A DNA stretch of 34,521 nucleotides, taken from positions 1 to 34,521 of the forward strand of contig JARKNX010000065.1 of the NCBI GenBank assembly GCA_029976025.1, read 5' to 3'. Source of the stretch: Aggregatilineales bacterium. GTDB lineage: Bacteria; Chloroflexota; Anaerolineae; Aggregatilineales; Ch27. The position numbers were made by a program, and so were the translations under genes. The stretch's first letter is position 1. Every line of letters begins with the position of its first letter. Shown here in pieces: positions 1 through 8,247 of this stretch. Below the pieces are notes generated by a model. It was not told the DNA's origin. It saw only the letters and a program-made list of their open reading frames with translations, and did not search any database.

Positions 1-134
1 GTATGGGTTCTCGCAATCACAGAAACACTCCTCAAAACAGTCGCCGCCCGGAGGGGCGGATAGTCGCGTTGAATGAAGAGAGGCCGGTCACGACCCCCAT
101 TCATATTTTTCTTGTACAGCCTGTCCGGGGGACG
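1..134 (-). other. Region downstream of sufB, possible start of next gene
   Basis: No complete gene is visible. On the minus strand, after the sufB stop, there is a GC hairpin (CCGCCC at 44-49, GGGCGG at 54-59, 4-nt loop) followed by a weak T run, which might attenuate transcription. Beyond it a GAGGAG ribosome-binding site (28-33) lies 7 nt before a GTG codon at 18-20, which could begin a gene leaving the window. Only about six codons of it are present, so it cannot be named. A suf-operon partner such as sufD or sufS would be the usual neighbour, but the residues seen do not identify either. Confidence 0.25.
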
Positions 135-1565
135 TTAGCCGACCGACCCTTCCATCTGAAGGCGGATCAACCGGTTCATCTCCACGGCATACTCCATCGG
201 CAGCTCCTTAACGAACGGCTCGATGAAGCCGGCCACCACCATAGCATTAGCCTCATCTTCAGTCAGGCCGCGGCTCATCAGGTAAAAGAGCTGCTCTTCG
301 CTGACCTTCGTCACCGAGGCTTCATGCCCCACCTGTACTTGCTGCTCCTCGATCTCAATGTAGGGATACGTGTCGGACTGGCTGCGTCCATCGAGCAGCA
401 GGGCATCACACACAACATTGCTGCGGGAATTTTCCGCATCCTTGTGGACCTTGAGCAGGCCGCGATAGCTGCTCCGCCCACCATCCTTGCAGATGCTCTT
501 GCTGATAATCTGGCTGCTGGTGCGCGGTGCGGCGTGAATCACTTTACCGCCCGCATCCTGATGCTGGCCTGCCCCGGCGAAAGCGATTGAGAGCACTTCG
601 CCATGCGCCCCCGGCTCCAGCAGATAGGTGGAGGGATACTTCATCGTGACCTTGCTGCCCAGGTTGGCATCCACCCACTCCATCGTGGCGTCGCCGTAGA
701 CCAGCGCGCGCTGGGTGACCAGGTTGTACACATTGCCGGACCAGTTCTGGATCGTCGTATAGCGACAGCGAGCGCCGCGCTTCACAATGATCTCAATCAC
801 GCCGGTGTGCAGGCTGTCACGGCTGTAGGTCGGCGCCGTACAGCCTTCGACGTAGTGCATGAAAGCGCCCTCATCAACAATAATCATGGTGCGCTCGAAC
901 TGCCCCATGGACTCAGCGTTGATGCGGAAATATGCCTGCAGCGGCATCGTCACCTTCACGCCGGGCGGGACATACACGAACGACCCGCCTGACCAGACTG
1001 CCGAGTTGAGCGCCGCGTACTTGTTATCTCCCATGGGCACGACGGTGCCGAAATACTGTCGGAACAGGTCCGGATGCTGCTTCAGGCCGTCATCAATCGA
1101 GAGGAAGATCACGCCTTCTTTGGCCAGGTCCTCCCGGATATTGTGGTAGACCATCTCCGATTCGTACTGGGCGCCCAGGCCGGCCAGGAACTTGCGCTCC
1201 GCCTCCGGCACGCCCAGGCGGTCGAAGGTGTTCTTGATGTTGTCCGGCACATCTTCCCAGCTACGCTCTTCTCGATCGTGGGGCTTGATGTAGTAATGGA
1301 TTTCGTCGTAGTCGATCTCAGAAAGATCAGCCCCCCAGGTCGGCACCGGCTTGCTGTTGTACACATCCAGCGCCTTCAGGCGATATTCGGTCATCCACTC
1401 CGGTTCGCCCTTGATGCGAGAGATCTCCTTAACAACTTCGGCGTTGAGTCCCTTGCCGCTCTTGAAGGCGTACTGCTCAGGATCGCTGAAGCCATACTTC
1501 TCAGTGTATTCGGAATTGAGATGGCGGAGCTCACGCTCTTCCTGCGAAAGGCGATCCGTAACCAT
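135..1565 (-). CDS. sufB: Fe-S cluster scaffold protein SufB
   Basis: SufB is the scaffold subunit of the cytosolic SUF machinery, where Fe-S clusters are assembled with SufC (ATPase) and usually SufD. The 476-residue product matches the family length and has the typical N-terminal region (SEYTEKYGF), the core beta-helix with [15 protein letters not shown], a [12 protein letters not shown] stretch and the ending [20 protein letters not shown] characteristic of SufB. The ATG at 1565 is chosen because GGAGGAA lies 8 nt upstream. The open frame extends 37 codons further, but that part overlaps the end of sufC and resembles nothing. sufC ends 4 nt upstream, so the two genes are translated together from the promoter near 2400. 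The name is secure. Confidence 0.96.
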   Translation of the reverse strand: MVTDRLSQEERELRHLNSEYTEKYGFSDPEQYAFKSGKGLNAEVVKEISRIKGEPEWMTEYRLKALDVYNSKPVPTWGADLSEIDYDEIHYYIKPHDREERSWEDVPDNIKNTFDRLGVPEAERKFLAGLGAQYESEMVYHNIREDLAKEGVIFLSIDDGLKQHPDLFRQYFGTVVPMGDNKYAALNSAVWSGGSFVYVPPGVKVTMPLQAYFRINAESMGQFERTMIIVDEGAFMHYVEGCTAPTYSRDSLHTGVIEIIVKRGARCRYTTIQNWSGNVYNLVTQRALVYGDATMEWVDANLGSKVTMKYPSTYLLEPGAHGEVLSIAFAGAGQHQDAGGKVIHAAPRTSSQIISKSICKDGGRSSYRGLLKVHKDAENSRSNVVCDALLLDGRSQSDTYPYIEIEEQQVQVGHEASVTKVSEEQLFYLMSRGLTEDEANAMVVAGFIEPFVKELPMEYAVEMNRLIRLQMEGSVG

Positions 1566-1569
1566 GCGC

Positions 1570-2352
1570 CTATTCCTCCGTGGGAACGAGGCCGTATCTT
1601 TCGAAGAAAGGCTTGTAGCCAGTCGCCTCGAGCTGATCAGCCAGCTCTGGCCCGGCGCTCTCCACGATACGGCCATCCATCATGATATGGATATGCTGCG
1701 GCTGAATGTAGTCAAGGATGCGTTTGTAGTGTGTGATCACCAGCACACCCAACTCCGGCCCCACCAGGCGATTCACGCCGCTGGCTACGATGCGCAGGGC
1801 GTCAATATCCAGGCCCGAATCCGTCTCATCCATAACCGTAATCTTGGGCTGAAGAACCGCCATCTGGAGGATCTCGGCCCGTTTCTTTTCACCGCCGCTG
1901 AAGCCGTCATTCAGATAGCGCCCGGCGAACTCGTTGTTCATCTCGAGATACGCCATCTTCTCAGTTAGCAGGCGGCGAAACTCCGGGATGGAAATCCCTT
2001 TGTCGTCGGGATTCTGATCACGCCGGCGGGCGTTGATCGCCGAGCGCAGGAAGTTGGCAACAGTCACGCCGGGGATAGCCACCGGATACTGAAAAGCCAG
2101 GAAAAGGCCCAGACGGCTGCGCTCGTCCGGCCCCAGATCCAGAATGTCCACCCCATCGAAGATGATCTGGCCCGCATCGATCGTATAAGCCGGGTTGCCC
2201 ATGATGACATTAGCAAGCGTGCTCTTGCCGGAGCCATTCGGCCCCATCAGGGCGTGAATCTCCCCCTGCTTCACCACCAGGTTCACCCCCTTCAGAATCG
2301 GGGTGTCTTCGATGCTTGCGTGCAGATTGCGAATTTCCAGTGCAGCGACCAT
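1570..2352 (-). CDS. sufC: Fe-S assembly ATPase SufC
   Basis: SufC is the cytosolic ABC-type ATPase that drives cluster assembly on SufB. The 260-residue product contains Walker [10 protein letters not shown] (37-45), the Suf-type signature FSGGEKKR (151-158), Walker [13 protein letters not shown] (171-182) and the H-loop His208. The last three are diagnostic of SufC among ABC proteins. The ATG at 2352 has GGGAGGA about 10 nt upstream and gives the usual SufC N-terminus; a longer frame to 2376 lacks support. It is the first gene of a sufC-sufB transcript with a 42-nt leader from a near-consensus promoter. That promoter overlaps a perfect inverted repeat, implying regulated expression. Confidence 0.97.
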   Translation of the reverse strand: MVAALEIRNLHASIEDTPILKGVNLVVKQGEIHALMGPNGSGKSTLANVIMGNPAYTIDAGQIIFDGVDILDLGPDERSRLGLFLAFQYPVAIPGVTVANFLRSAINARRRDQNPDDKGISIPEFRRLLTEKMAYLEMNNEFAGRYLNDGFSGGEKKRAEILQMAVLQPKITVMDETDSGLDIDALRIVASGVNRLVGPELGVLVITHYKRILDYIQPQHIHIMMDGRIVESAGPELADQLEATGYKPFFERYGLVPTEE

Positions 2353-2400
2353 ACAGGCGGCGTCCTCCCTGTACATAATCTATCTGATAAATCGAGTTGC

Positions 2401-2429
2401 ATTGTACCATGCCGGCAGTATCATGTCAA
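2401..2429 (-). promoter_or_regulatory. sufCB promoter
   Basis: On the minus strand TTGACA (2424-2429) is separated by exactly 17 nt from TACAAT (2401-2406), an almost perfect sigma70-type promoter. Transcription should start near 2394, giving a leader of about 42 nt before sufC. The -35 box lies inside and at the edge of the dyad at 2425-2458. Confidence 0.75.
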
Positions 2430-2458
2430 TAAAAAAGATAAAAATCTTTTTTATTGAC
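2425..2458. promoter_or_regulatory. Perfect 15-bp inverted repeat between divergent Fe-S genes (operator)
   Basis: GTCAATAAAAAAGAT (2425-2439) and its exact reverse complement (2444-2458) flank a 4-nt AAAA spacer. The element is strongly AT-rich in a GC-rich region. Its two outer ends supply TTGAC of the -35 boxes of both divergent promoters (sufCB on minus, the SufT-like gene on plus). A dimeric regulator bound here would cover both. The stem is nearly all A-T, so it would be a poor intrinsic terminator. It does not resemble the IscR or SufR sites I can recall, so the regulator is unknown. Confidence 0.7.
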
Positions 2459-2482
2459 TCTGGCTGCCTTCTGCGTTATCCT
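2454..2482 (+). promoter_or_regulatory. Promoter for SufT-like gene
   Basis: TTGACT (2454-2459) and TATCCT (2477-2482) are 17 nt apart on the plus strand, and the -35 lies in the right arm of the dyad. A start near 2489 would leave a leader of about 160 nt. That leader contains a GC-rich block (CCCCC at 2544-2548, GGGGG at 2574-2578, inner GCGCA/TGCGC at 2552-2562) able to fold into a stable structure. A second -10-like TATACT at 2586-2591 has no matching -35. Confidence 0.55.
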
Positions 2483-2647
2483 TGAAGTCGTTTACCGGAA
2501 CATACTCAATGGGCGCGGCAGCATCATAGATATCTTTAAATGCCCCCCTCCGCGCACTGCGCGCCTGCCGCCCGGGGGTAGATTATATACTTTCAGCACC
2601 AATTCAGAGCCAGTTTCCACCATTCGGAAACAGATAGGAAGCGTGCC

Positions 2648-2968
2648 ATGTCCCAGAACAATATCCCTTTTGTAAGCAAAGAAGAAGTCTTGCGTGAAGC
2701 GCTGCGGTCCGTCATTGACCCTGAACTCGGTCTGAACGTGATCGAGCTGGGCCTGGTCCGCCAGATTGACATCCAGGAAGATAAGGCGCACCTGGTCATG
2801 ATTCTTACAACGCCGTTCTGCCCCTATGCTCCCCATCTGCTGGAAATGACGCGATCCACCGCGCAGAAAACGCTGGGCATCCCGACCACTATCGAAATGG
2901 GGCGGGAGATGTGGGACCCCAGCTTCATGGAAGACGGCGCAATCTCCGAATGGGGCCTGTTCGGATAA
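2648..2968 (+). CDS. MIP18/SufT-family Fe-S assembly factor (DUF59)
   Basis: This is a 106-residue single-domain protein of the MIP18/PaaD/SufT family, whose bacterial members help mature or deliver Fe-S clusters. The family motif DPELGLNVIELGLV (24-37) and the loop TTPFCPYAP with the conserved Cys58 are both present. The ATG at 2648 follows AGGAAG at a suitable distance. Its position opposite sufCB, sharing a regulatory dyad, supports a Fe-S role over the alternative phenylacetate-degradation PaaD, since no paa genes are near. It is a single-gene unit; the hairpin downstream at 2994-3030 has its T run on the other strand. Confidence 0.88.
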   Translation: MSQNNIPFVSKEEVLREALRSVIDPELGLNVIELGLVRQIDIQEDKAHLVMILTTPFCPYAPHLLEMTRSTAQKTLGIPTTIEMGREMWDPSFMEDGAISEWGLFG

Positions 2969-2990
2969 CGGCTGTTCGCCAGAAGTGCGC

Positions 2991-3030
2991 AAAAACGCGG
3001 GTACTCCTGCCCGGCAGGGATACCCGCGTT
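2991..3030 (-). terminator. Intrinsic terminator after the M23 peptidase pair
   Basis: Arms AACGCGGGTA (2994-3003) and TACCCGCGTT (3021-3030) enclose a second pairing CCTG/CAGG. On the minus strand the stem is followed by TTTTT (2991-2995). It stops transcription from the peptidase genes before it enters the convergent SufT-like gene. On the plus strand there is no T run. Confidence 0.8.
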
Positions 3031-3058
3031 CAGCGTCGAGACAGATCGACCCGCAGCT

Positions 3059-4870
3059 CTACCGTTCCGGTGGGCGGTTGAGCATAATGAACCGCTGCGG
3101 ATCCACGTAGTTCGCCAGCAGGTCGTCCAGGTCCAGCTTCGGCCAGTGGAAGGGCTGTGTCTGGAGCACGCTGGTCGGGCTGATATCGAAGTGGAGGTGG
3201 TACGGGAAGGCGCCGTAGGCATCCCCCACACTGGAGATCCGCTGGCCGCGAGTCACCCGCTGCCCCACCTGCACTCGCATATCCTCCACATGAGCGTATC
3301 GTCCGTAAACAACCTGTCCGGTTGTAACCAGCGGATCGTGACGGATGATGATCACGTTCCCCCACCCGGGCAGCCGCGCCGCGTGCGTCACGACGCCGCT
3401 GGCCGCGGCGTAAACCGGGCTGTGCGCATCGGCATCCCAGTACGGTGTATTGAGATTGAGATCGGCACCGGTATGGTATGCCTCATAGGGAGTGCCAATC
3501 CGGTAGCGAACGGGGAATCCGGTCGCGTCAAACCATCCTCCTGGCCAGACCTGGCCGCTGGCGCGCTCTTCCGGCGTGCCAATCGGGGCGTCGAATCCGT
3601 CAGCCAGGAAAGGCACAGATGGCGTAACGCCCACGATCTGCCGCCAGCGTAGCGCGTCAAAAGCAATTTCACGCGCATTTTCGCCGGTCAGATCGTTCAG
3701 GAACACAACCGCAGCGGTCGGATTGCTGGCGTCAAAGTTGTAGACGCCGAGTTGAGTCCAAACTCCGCTCAGGTGCTCCTGGGGCACAACGCTGAGAGTC
3801 TCTGTGCCGCGCCCTATCACACCGTGAATCTTGAAGCGCGCGTTGACTGTCGTGGCATGTTTCGCCGGAACAAACGCGGAAAGTTCATACCAGCCGCTGA
3901 TGGTGAGCTGCGGATCCCACCGCGCCCAGACCTGGCTCCGGCTGGACTGTGTGGTCTTGTAGTAAGTTGTCCACCCCTTCGGATTCCGCTCAGACGAAAA
4001 CACCTGCTGGGGTGGCTGGCCGGTGTGTGTGCCGAATGCAAAGCGAGGGCTATCCGGCGTCACCACGATTGACTGGCCGAATCGTCCCTGCGGCGCAGGC
4101 TGCGTCGTAGCCAGCGTATTGATGACCGGCCACACGTTGGCCGCAATCACTCCCAGCCGCCACCAGCTCAGGCCCGGCGATCCCTGCGTTTGAACGGCGC
4201 GCGCCCGCGCGGCTTCCATATCAACAGGCTCAGCGTTTGTCTGCAGCGCGACAAACATCGGGCGACCAAAATTCCGCCATGTATTGAAGGCTTCATCCAC
4301 CACCTCGCCTGGCGGGCGCTGGAACGAAGCCCAGTAGGCCATGAGATGAACGCTGTTAATGAACGGGAACCACTCGTCAGGGAAGATGGAGTTGTAGTGC
4401 CGTGGGCGCGGATCAACCGCCATAGCGATATGAAAATCGCCCGGCAGCTCCCGGCGAATGCGGGTCATGAAGGGGCGAATGGCATCCCTGCCGCCTTCCC
4501 AGAATCCCGCATAAGGCTCGATATCCAGGATCATAGAGCGGACGCCGGGTATCTGGCAGGTCTGAATAATGATATCAGCCTCGGCTTCAACGTCTCTCCC
4601 TTTGGGTACGCACCAGGCGTGGAATTCCAGATTGTTCGCTTCCAGTGCCTGTACCCAGCGCTTGACACTGTCCCGCCCGTCGATCGCCAGCGCGCGGTCA
4701 GTGTCGTAGACCCCCTGCCACTGGCTGCCATCGCTGGTCTTCACCCAGATCTGTTTGACGTTGGGCGCCTGCGCCTTCAGTGTATTGCAAAGCCCCTGGA
4801 TCGAGTCCTCGACAACAGAATTGCCCTTCCAGTGCCAGACTGCGATCTTGCCATCATACGGTGTCGCCAT
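3059..4870 (-). CDS. TIM-barrel / golvesin-like / M23 metallopeptidase
   Basis: The 603-residue protein has three parts. Residues 1-250 look like a glycoside-hydrolase-type TIM barrel with an acidic strand-end motif LDIEPY (115-120). Residues about 300-410 resemble the beta-rich golvesin C-terminal/Xly-CBD-like domain (GWYELSAFVPAKHATT). Residues about 460-600 are an M23 (LytM) endopeptidase with zinc ligands in HTGAD (His466, Asp470) and HLH (558-560). M23 enzymes usually cut peptidoglycan cross-links outside the membrane, yet the N-terminus (MATPYDGKIAVWHW) has no signal peptide or membrane segment. The ATG follows GGGAG by about 7 nt. It lies 53 nt after a paralogue and is probably cotranscribed with it. 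The substrate is not known. Confidence 0.8.
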   Translation of the reverse strand: MATPYDGKIAVWHWKGNSVVEDSIQGLCNTLKAQAPNVKQIWVKTSDGSQWQGVYDTDRALAIDGRDSVKRWVQALEANNLEFHAWCVPKGRDVEAEADIIIQTCQIPGVRSMILDIEPYAGFWEGGRDAIRPFMTRIRRELPGDFHIAMAVDPRPRHYNSIFPDEWFPFINSVHLMAYWASFQRPPGEVVDEAFNTWRNFGRPMFVALQTNAEPVDMEAARARAVQTQGSPGLSWWRLGVIAANVWPVINTLATTQPAPQGRFGQSIVVTPDSPRFAFGTHTGQPPQQVFSSERNPKGWTTYYKTTQSSRSQVWARWDPQLTISGWYELSAFVPAKHATTVNARFKIHGVIGRGTETLSVVPQEHLSGVWTQLGVYNFDASNPTAAVVFLNDLTGENAREIAFDALRWRQIVGVTPSVPFLADGFDAPIGTPEERASGQVWPGGWFDATGFPVRYRIGTPYEAYHTGADLNLNTPYWDADAHSPVYAAASGVVTHAARLPGWGNVIIIRHDPLVTTGQVVYGRYAHVEDMRVQVGQRVTRGQRISSVGDAYGAFPYHLHFDISPTSVLQTQPFHWPKLDLDDLLANYVDPQRFIMLNRPPER

Positions 4871-4923
4871 CAGTTCACTCCCTCACAGTGTTAACTGGCT
4901 GAGTCTGCAGCGCCATACGGATA

Positions 4924-6831
4924 CTAACCTCTGCGTAAGTGCGCCGGCGGCCGGTAGCGCTGTAAAAAGTCGCGCGGATCCACGTAGTGCGTTATCACAG
5001 CGTAATAGTCCAGCCGCGGCCAATGCCCCGGAGACTGTTCCAGCACGCCGCTGGTGCAAATATCGAAATGCAAATGGTAGGGGGCATCGGGCGCTTCTGG
5101 CTTGCCGATGACGGCAATCTGCTGGCCCCGGGCCACCTGATCACCCGCCCTAACCTGAACCCGATCCACATGAGCGTACCGCGCCCACACTGCATTGCCC
5201 TCCGACTCGGTGGGATCATGGCGGATCACCACCACCTGCCCCCACCCTTCCAGCCGCCCGGCAAATGTCACTGTGCCGCTGGCTATCGACCAGACCGGCG
5301 CGCCCCGGTCCGCGTCCCAGCGCGGCGTATTCAGGTTAAGATCAGCCCCTGTATGGTAGGCCTGTGATTGCTCACTATCGCGATAGCGAGTCCCGAATCC
5401 CAGGGCATCCACCCACGCGCCCGGCCAGATACGATCCAGCGCCCGCTCCTGGCCTGTCCCCACCGGCGCATCATAACCATCCGCCAGAGATGCCGGCTGG
5501 TCAGCCTCCAGGTAGCGCCAGCGTATCGGCGAAAAAGCAATCTCGCGGCCAGACTCGCCGGTCAGATTCGTCAGGTTAACCGCGCCTGCGTCCGGGCGAG
5601 AACTATCCAGATCGAAAATACCCAGGGGCACGAACTTATCGTAATAGCGGCTCTGGTCCAGCTCCACCATCACAGTGCTATCCTGGCCTGTCACGCCGCG
5701 AATATGGTACCGCCCGCGCCGGGTGGTAGCGTGCGTCCCCGGGACCCAGACGGCAATCTCATACTTGCCGGGATGAACAATGCCCGGCGTCCACTGTGCC
5801 CACAGCGTGCTGTGCGTCGGGTGGGTCACGGCGTACTTAACTGGCCCGTGCCGGCCTGCCATGGTGCTGAAGCGAATCGTGCTGAAGCGCCCGTAAATGC
5901 CATCCAGATAACGGCCGTCGCCAGGGGGGATGATCTCCTCCAGGTCTGCGAATGGATCCGCCGCTTCCGGCGGCTGGACATCGTCCGGAGCCGCGTCACC
6001 GGCTGGCGGCCAGGGATAGGTGGCAACCGCATCCCACAGTTGGGTGCCCGTATGATACGGATTTCGGACATCGTTACGGGCGTGCTGCCAGCTCCAGAAG
6101 TTCACAGCGGGCAGATTCAACGCCCGGACCTGGTTCAGAAACATCTGGATCTGCTGGGGAGTAGCTGACCACTTATTCGCGCCGTATTGTTCGCCAAAGG
6201 CCGCCCCTGTTGGCACATAAGGCTTGTCGGGGTAGCGTCGCCGATACTGTTCGTAATTCCCACGGAGAGCCGCAGCCGGATCGCCGCCATCGAGCGCAAT
6301 CCAGTACACCTGTGGCATCAGGATATCAGCCGGGCCGGCGAACTCATCCACCGGGAAGCGGCGAGAGTGAGGCAAAGCCGGTTGATCCTGTGAGTCGGGG
6401 TCGTGAAACAGGCTGAAAGCGATCGGGCGCTGGCTGCCCAGGTCCTGACGCAGAGTAGACATAAACCGGGCAGCCCGATCGTGCTGGCCCACATACTGGC
6501 TTTGCGGGCTGACCACGATGCCATCGAGGTTCCATTTGAGTACCCGGCTGGCCGCGCGGTGCGCTTCCATGGCCGGGTCTGCTCCCTGCGTGTGCGTCAA
6601 AGCCCAGACCGCAAGACCGGCCTTCTGAAAAGCGCGAATAACAGAATCGGTCATCTGTTCAAGGCGGCCGCCGGTATCCTGCGCCGGGAGGGGGAAATCA
6701 AACGTGCCATCCGTGAGCTTCAGAATTACGTGGCTGATCTGGGCAGCGCGTGCCAGGGCGACTAACCGCGCCGGATCGCCCGCATCACACTTCTGTACTT
6801 CCCAGATGAACATCCCTTTGCCCTGAAGCAC
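4924..6831 (-). CDS. TIM-barrel / golvesin-like / M23 metallopeptidase, paralogue
   Basis: This is a 635-residue paralogue of the gene at 3059-4870 in the same domain order: TIM-barrel-like N-terminus (1-270), an acidic and proline-rich linker (275-305), a golvesin-like domain (310-440) and an M23 peptidase (490-630) with HTGAD (His493, Asp497) and HLH (586-588). The M23 zinc ligands are intact. The barrel lacks the acidic LDIEPY motif of its partner and reads VVSPQSQY at the corresponding place (106-113), so it may not be a glycosidase. The GTG at 6831 is preferred because AAGGAG sits 7 nt before it; the next ATG, at 6813, has only a too-close GGG. No signal peptide is visible. It is first in a two-gene unit with a promoter near 6900. 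Confidence 0.8.
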   Translation of the reverse strand: MLQGKGMFIWEVQKCDAGDPARLVALARAAQISHVILKLTDGTFDFPLPAQDTGGRLEQMTDSVIRAFQKAGLAVWALTHTQGADPAMEAHRAASRVLKWNLDGIVVSPQSQYVGQHDRAARFMSTLRQDLGSQRPIAFSLFHDPDSQDQPALPHSRRFPVDEFAGPADILMPQVYWIALDGGDPAAALRGNYEQYRRRYPDKPYVPTGAAFGEQYGANKWSATPQQIQMFLNQVRALNLPAVNFWSWQHARNDVRNPYHTGTQLWDAVATYPWPPAGDAAPDDVQPPEAADPFADLEEIIPPGDGRYLDGIYGRFSTIRFSTMAGRHGPVKYAVTHPTHSTLWAQWTPGIVHPGKYEIAVWVPGTHATTRRGRYHIRGVTGQDSTVMVELDQSRYYDKFVPLGIFDLDSSRPDAGAVNLTNLTGESGREIAFSPIRWRYLEADQPASLADGYDAPVGTGQERALDRIWPGAWVDALGFGTRYRDSEQSQAYHTGADLNLNTPRWDADRGAPVWSIASGTVTFAGRLEGWGQVVVIRHDPTESEGNAVWARYAHVDRVQVRAGDQVARGQQIAVIGKPEAPDAPYHLHFDICTSGVLEQSPGHWPRLDYYAVITHYVDPRDFLQRYRPPAHLRRG

Positions 6832-6893
6832 AGCCCTGCTCCTTCAGCGTGGTCCAACCTCCACAGTTGCCGTTGGCTGGCAATCTATCCGCC

Positions 6894-6923
6894 ATTGTAC
6901 GGTCAAAGCAGCCAGATGCGCAA
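6894..6923 (-). promoter_or_regulatory. Candidate promoter for the M23 peptidase pair
   Basis: On the minus strand TTGCGC (6918-6923) is 18 nt from TACAAT (6894-6899). The predicted start is about 57 nt before the GTG of the first peptidase gene. The -10 is good and the -35 only fair. Confidence 0.45.
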
Positions 6924-6986
6924 AGCGGCTGACGGCGGCGCTATACGTTCGCCTGGCTCCCGTATTCCCCGCGGGCGCGCTTTATC

Positions 6987-8051
6987 TCAGCCGGACGCAA
7001 CATGCACCCTGCCATCACCGGGGACCACCCGGCCCATGCGCTGGGGCACATCCCCGCCAGCGGCCAGCTCCTTCAGAAGCCGATCGGCATCCTCCGGAGC
7101 AACTGATATCAACAGGCCGCCGGAAGTCTCCGGATCAAAGAGGAGACCGCGCGCTTCTTCCGAAATGCCATCGTCAAAGGTCACCCACTGCTCGAAATAC
7201 AGGCGGTTGTCCGCCATACCGCCGGGGAAAATCCAGGAGGCGGCATAATGTTCCGCCCCGGGCAGCCAGGCCAGGCGGTGCAGATCAATAACCAGATCAA
7301 CCCCACTCAGCCGGGCCATCTCCTGACTGTGGCCAAGCAGGCTGAAGCCGGTGATATCGGTGACGGCGCGCGCGCCGGCGCGGCCGGCGGCTTCCGCCGC
7401 TGACTGGTTAAGACGGCACATGCTGGCAACCGCCGCGGCGACATGAGCCGGGTCCGCCTTACCCTGCTTGAGCGCCGTCGTGATCACACCGGTGCCCAGG
7501 GCTTTACTGAGAATCAGGACATCCCCCGGCCTGGCTCCGGCTTTGGTGCGGATATTTCCCGGCTCGACCATGCCGACGACCGCCAGACCGTACTTCGGCT
7601 CATCATCCCTGACGGTATGCCCCCCGGCCACGACGGCCCCGGCCTCACGCACTTTCTCCGCCCCTCCGCGCAAAATCTCCGTCAGGATTGCGCCATCCAG
7701 CTTCGAGGGGAACGCCGCCAGGTTCAGGGCAAGCAGCACCCGGCCGCCCATGGCGAACACATCGCTCATGGCGTTAGCTGCTGCGACCGCGCCGAAGTCA
7801 TACGGGTCATCCACAACCGGCGGGAAGAAATCCGCCGTGAAGATCAATGCCCGCTGCTCGTCCAGGCGGTAAACCGCCGCATCGTCAGGCTCAGCCAGGC
7901 CGACTAAAAGATCGGGATAGTCCGCCGGCTGAAACAGGCTTTGTACAGGGCGCAGAACCTGCGCCAGCTCGTCCGCGCCGAGCTTGGAAGCTCAGCCGGC
8001 GCACGAAGCAAGCGCTGTCAGCCTGATCTCATGGCTGTTCAACGTAGTCAT
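6987..8051 (-). CDS. selD: Selenophosphate synthetase SelD (selenoprotein, in-frame UGA)
   Basis: SelD (selenide, water dikinase) makes selenophosphate from selenide and ATP for selenocysteine and selenouridine synthesis in the cytosol. The frame from ATG 8051 gives 354 residues, the family length, if the TGA at 7992-7994 is read as Sec20. The context is LTALASCAG-U-ASKL, exactly where other SelD proteins have the catalytic Cys/Sec, and the conserved Lys23 follows at +3. Downstream are FTADFFPPVVDDPYDFG (71-87), AAANAMSDVFAMGG and GGHTVRDDEPKYG. A standard call would start at a TTG at 7847 and lose 68 residues including the active site. An in-frame TAG at codon -5 fixes ATG 8051 as the only ATG start, though its ribosome-binding site is poor. 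Two hairpins follow the UGA. Other sel genes are not in the window. Confidence 0.9.
7949..7991 (-). promoter_or_regulatory. bSECIS-like element downstream of the selD UGA
   Basis: In the mRNA, counting from the base after UGA, AGCUCG (8-13) pairs with CGAGCU (21-26). Directly after it GGCGCAG (27-33) pairs perfectly with CUGCGCC (37-43) around the loop GUU. The second hairpin closely resembles, as I recall it, the E. coli fdhF upper SECIS helix (GGUUGCAGGUCUGCACC), including the G and U at the tip. The apical loop is 33 nt from the UGA, within the range accepted for bacterial SECIS elements. The sequence is also coding. Confidence 0.65.
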
Positions 8052-8100
8052 AGGGACACCGGGCTACTCTCAATGCTCACAACAGGCTATCAGTGGGATG

Positions 8101-8130
8101 AGTATAAAGCACGCGCCCCCCTCCCGGCAA
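8101..8130 (-). promoter_or_regulatory. Candidate selD promoter
   Basis: On the minus strand TTGCCG (8125-8130) is 18 nt from TATACT (8101-8106). Transcription would start near 8094, about 43 nt before the selD ATG at 8051. Confidence 0.42.
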
Positions 8131-8211
8131 CGATTCCATAACTGTCGGAGGCATACAGGGTTTGCAAAGCTCCCTGTGCCCTGACCATATAGCATCCGGC
8201 GGGCATCCGTT

Positions 8212-8240
8212 TTGCGGCCCGATACGGCGCGGGCTATAAT
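8212..8240 (+). promoter_or_regulatory. Promoter of the fhaA-to-PBP operon
   Basis: TTGCGG (8212-8217), a 17-nt spacer and a perfect TATAAT (8235-8240). The expected start point, 8247-8248, coincides with the ATG at 8248, so the first gene may be translated from a leaderless mRNA. Confidence 0.65.
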
Positions 8241-8247
8241 CCAGCTT

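Noticed and set aside
1-1685. Several plus-strand open frames of 100-200 codons across sufB
   Set aside because: They are shadows of sufB: no ribosome-binding sites, low-complexity His/Arg-rich translations, no recognisable domain.
2425-2458. The AT-rich dyad as an intrinsic terminator
   Set aside because: The stem is nearly all A-T, it lies between two divergent genes rather than after one, and it coincides with two -35 boxes.
6987-7847. selD read as a 286-residue protein starting at TTG 7847
   Set aside because: This lacks the catalytic site and the N-terminal domain; the upstream frame is clearly SelD through a single TGA at the Sec position.
7992-7994. The TGA as a nonsense mutation making selD a pseudogene
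   Set aside because: It falls exactly on the catalytic Cys/Sec position, both flanks are conserved, and a SECIS-like hairpin follows; a random stop there is unlikely.
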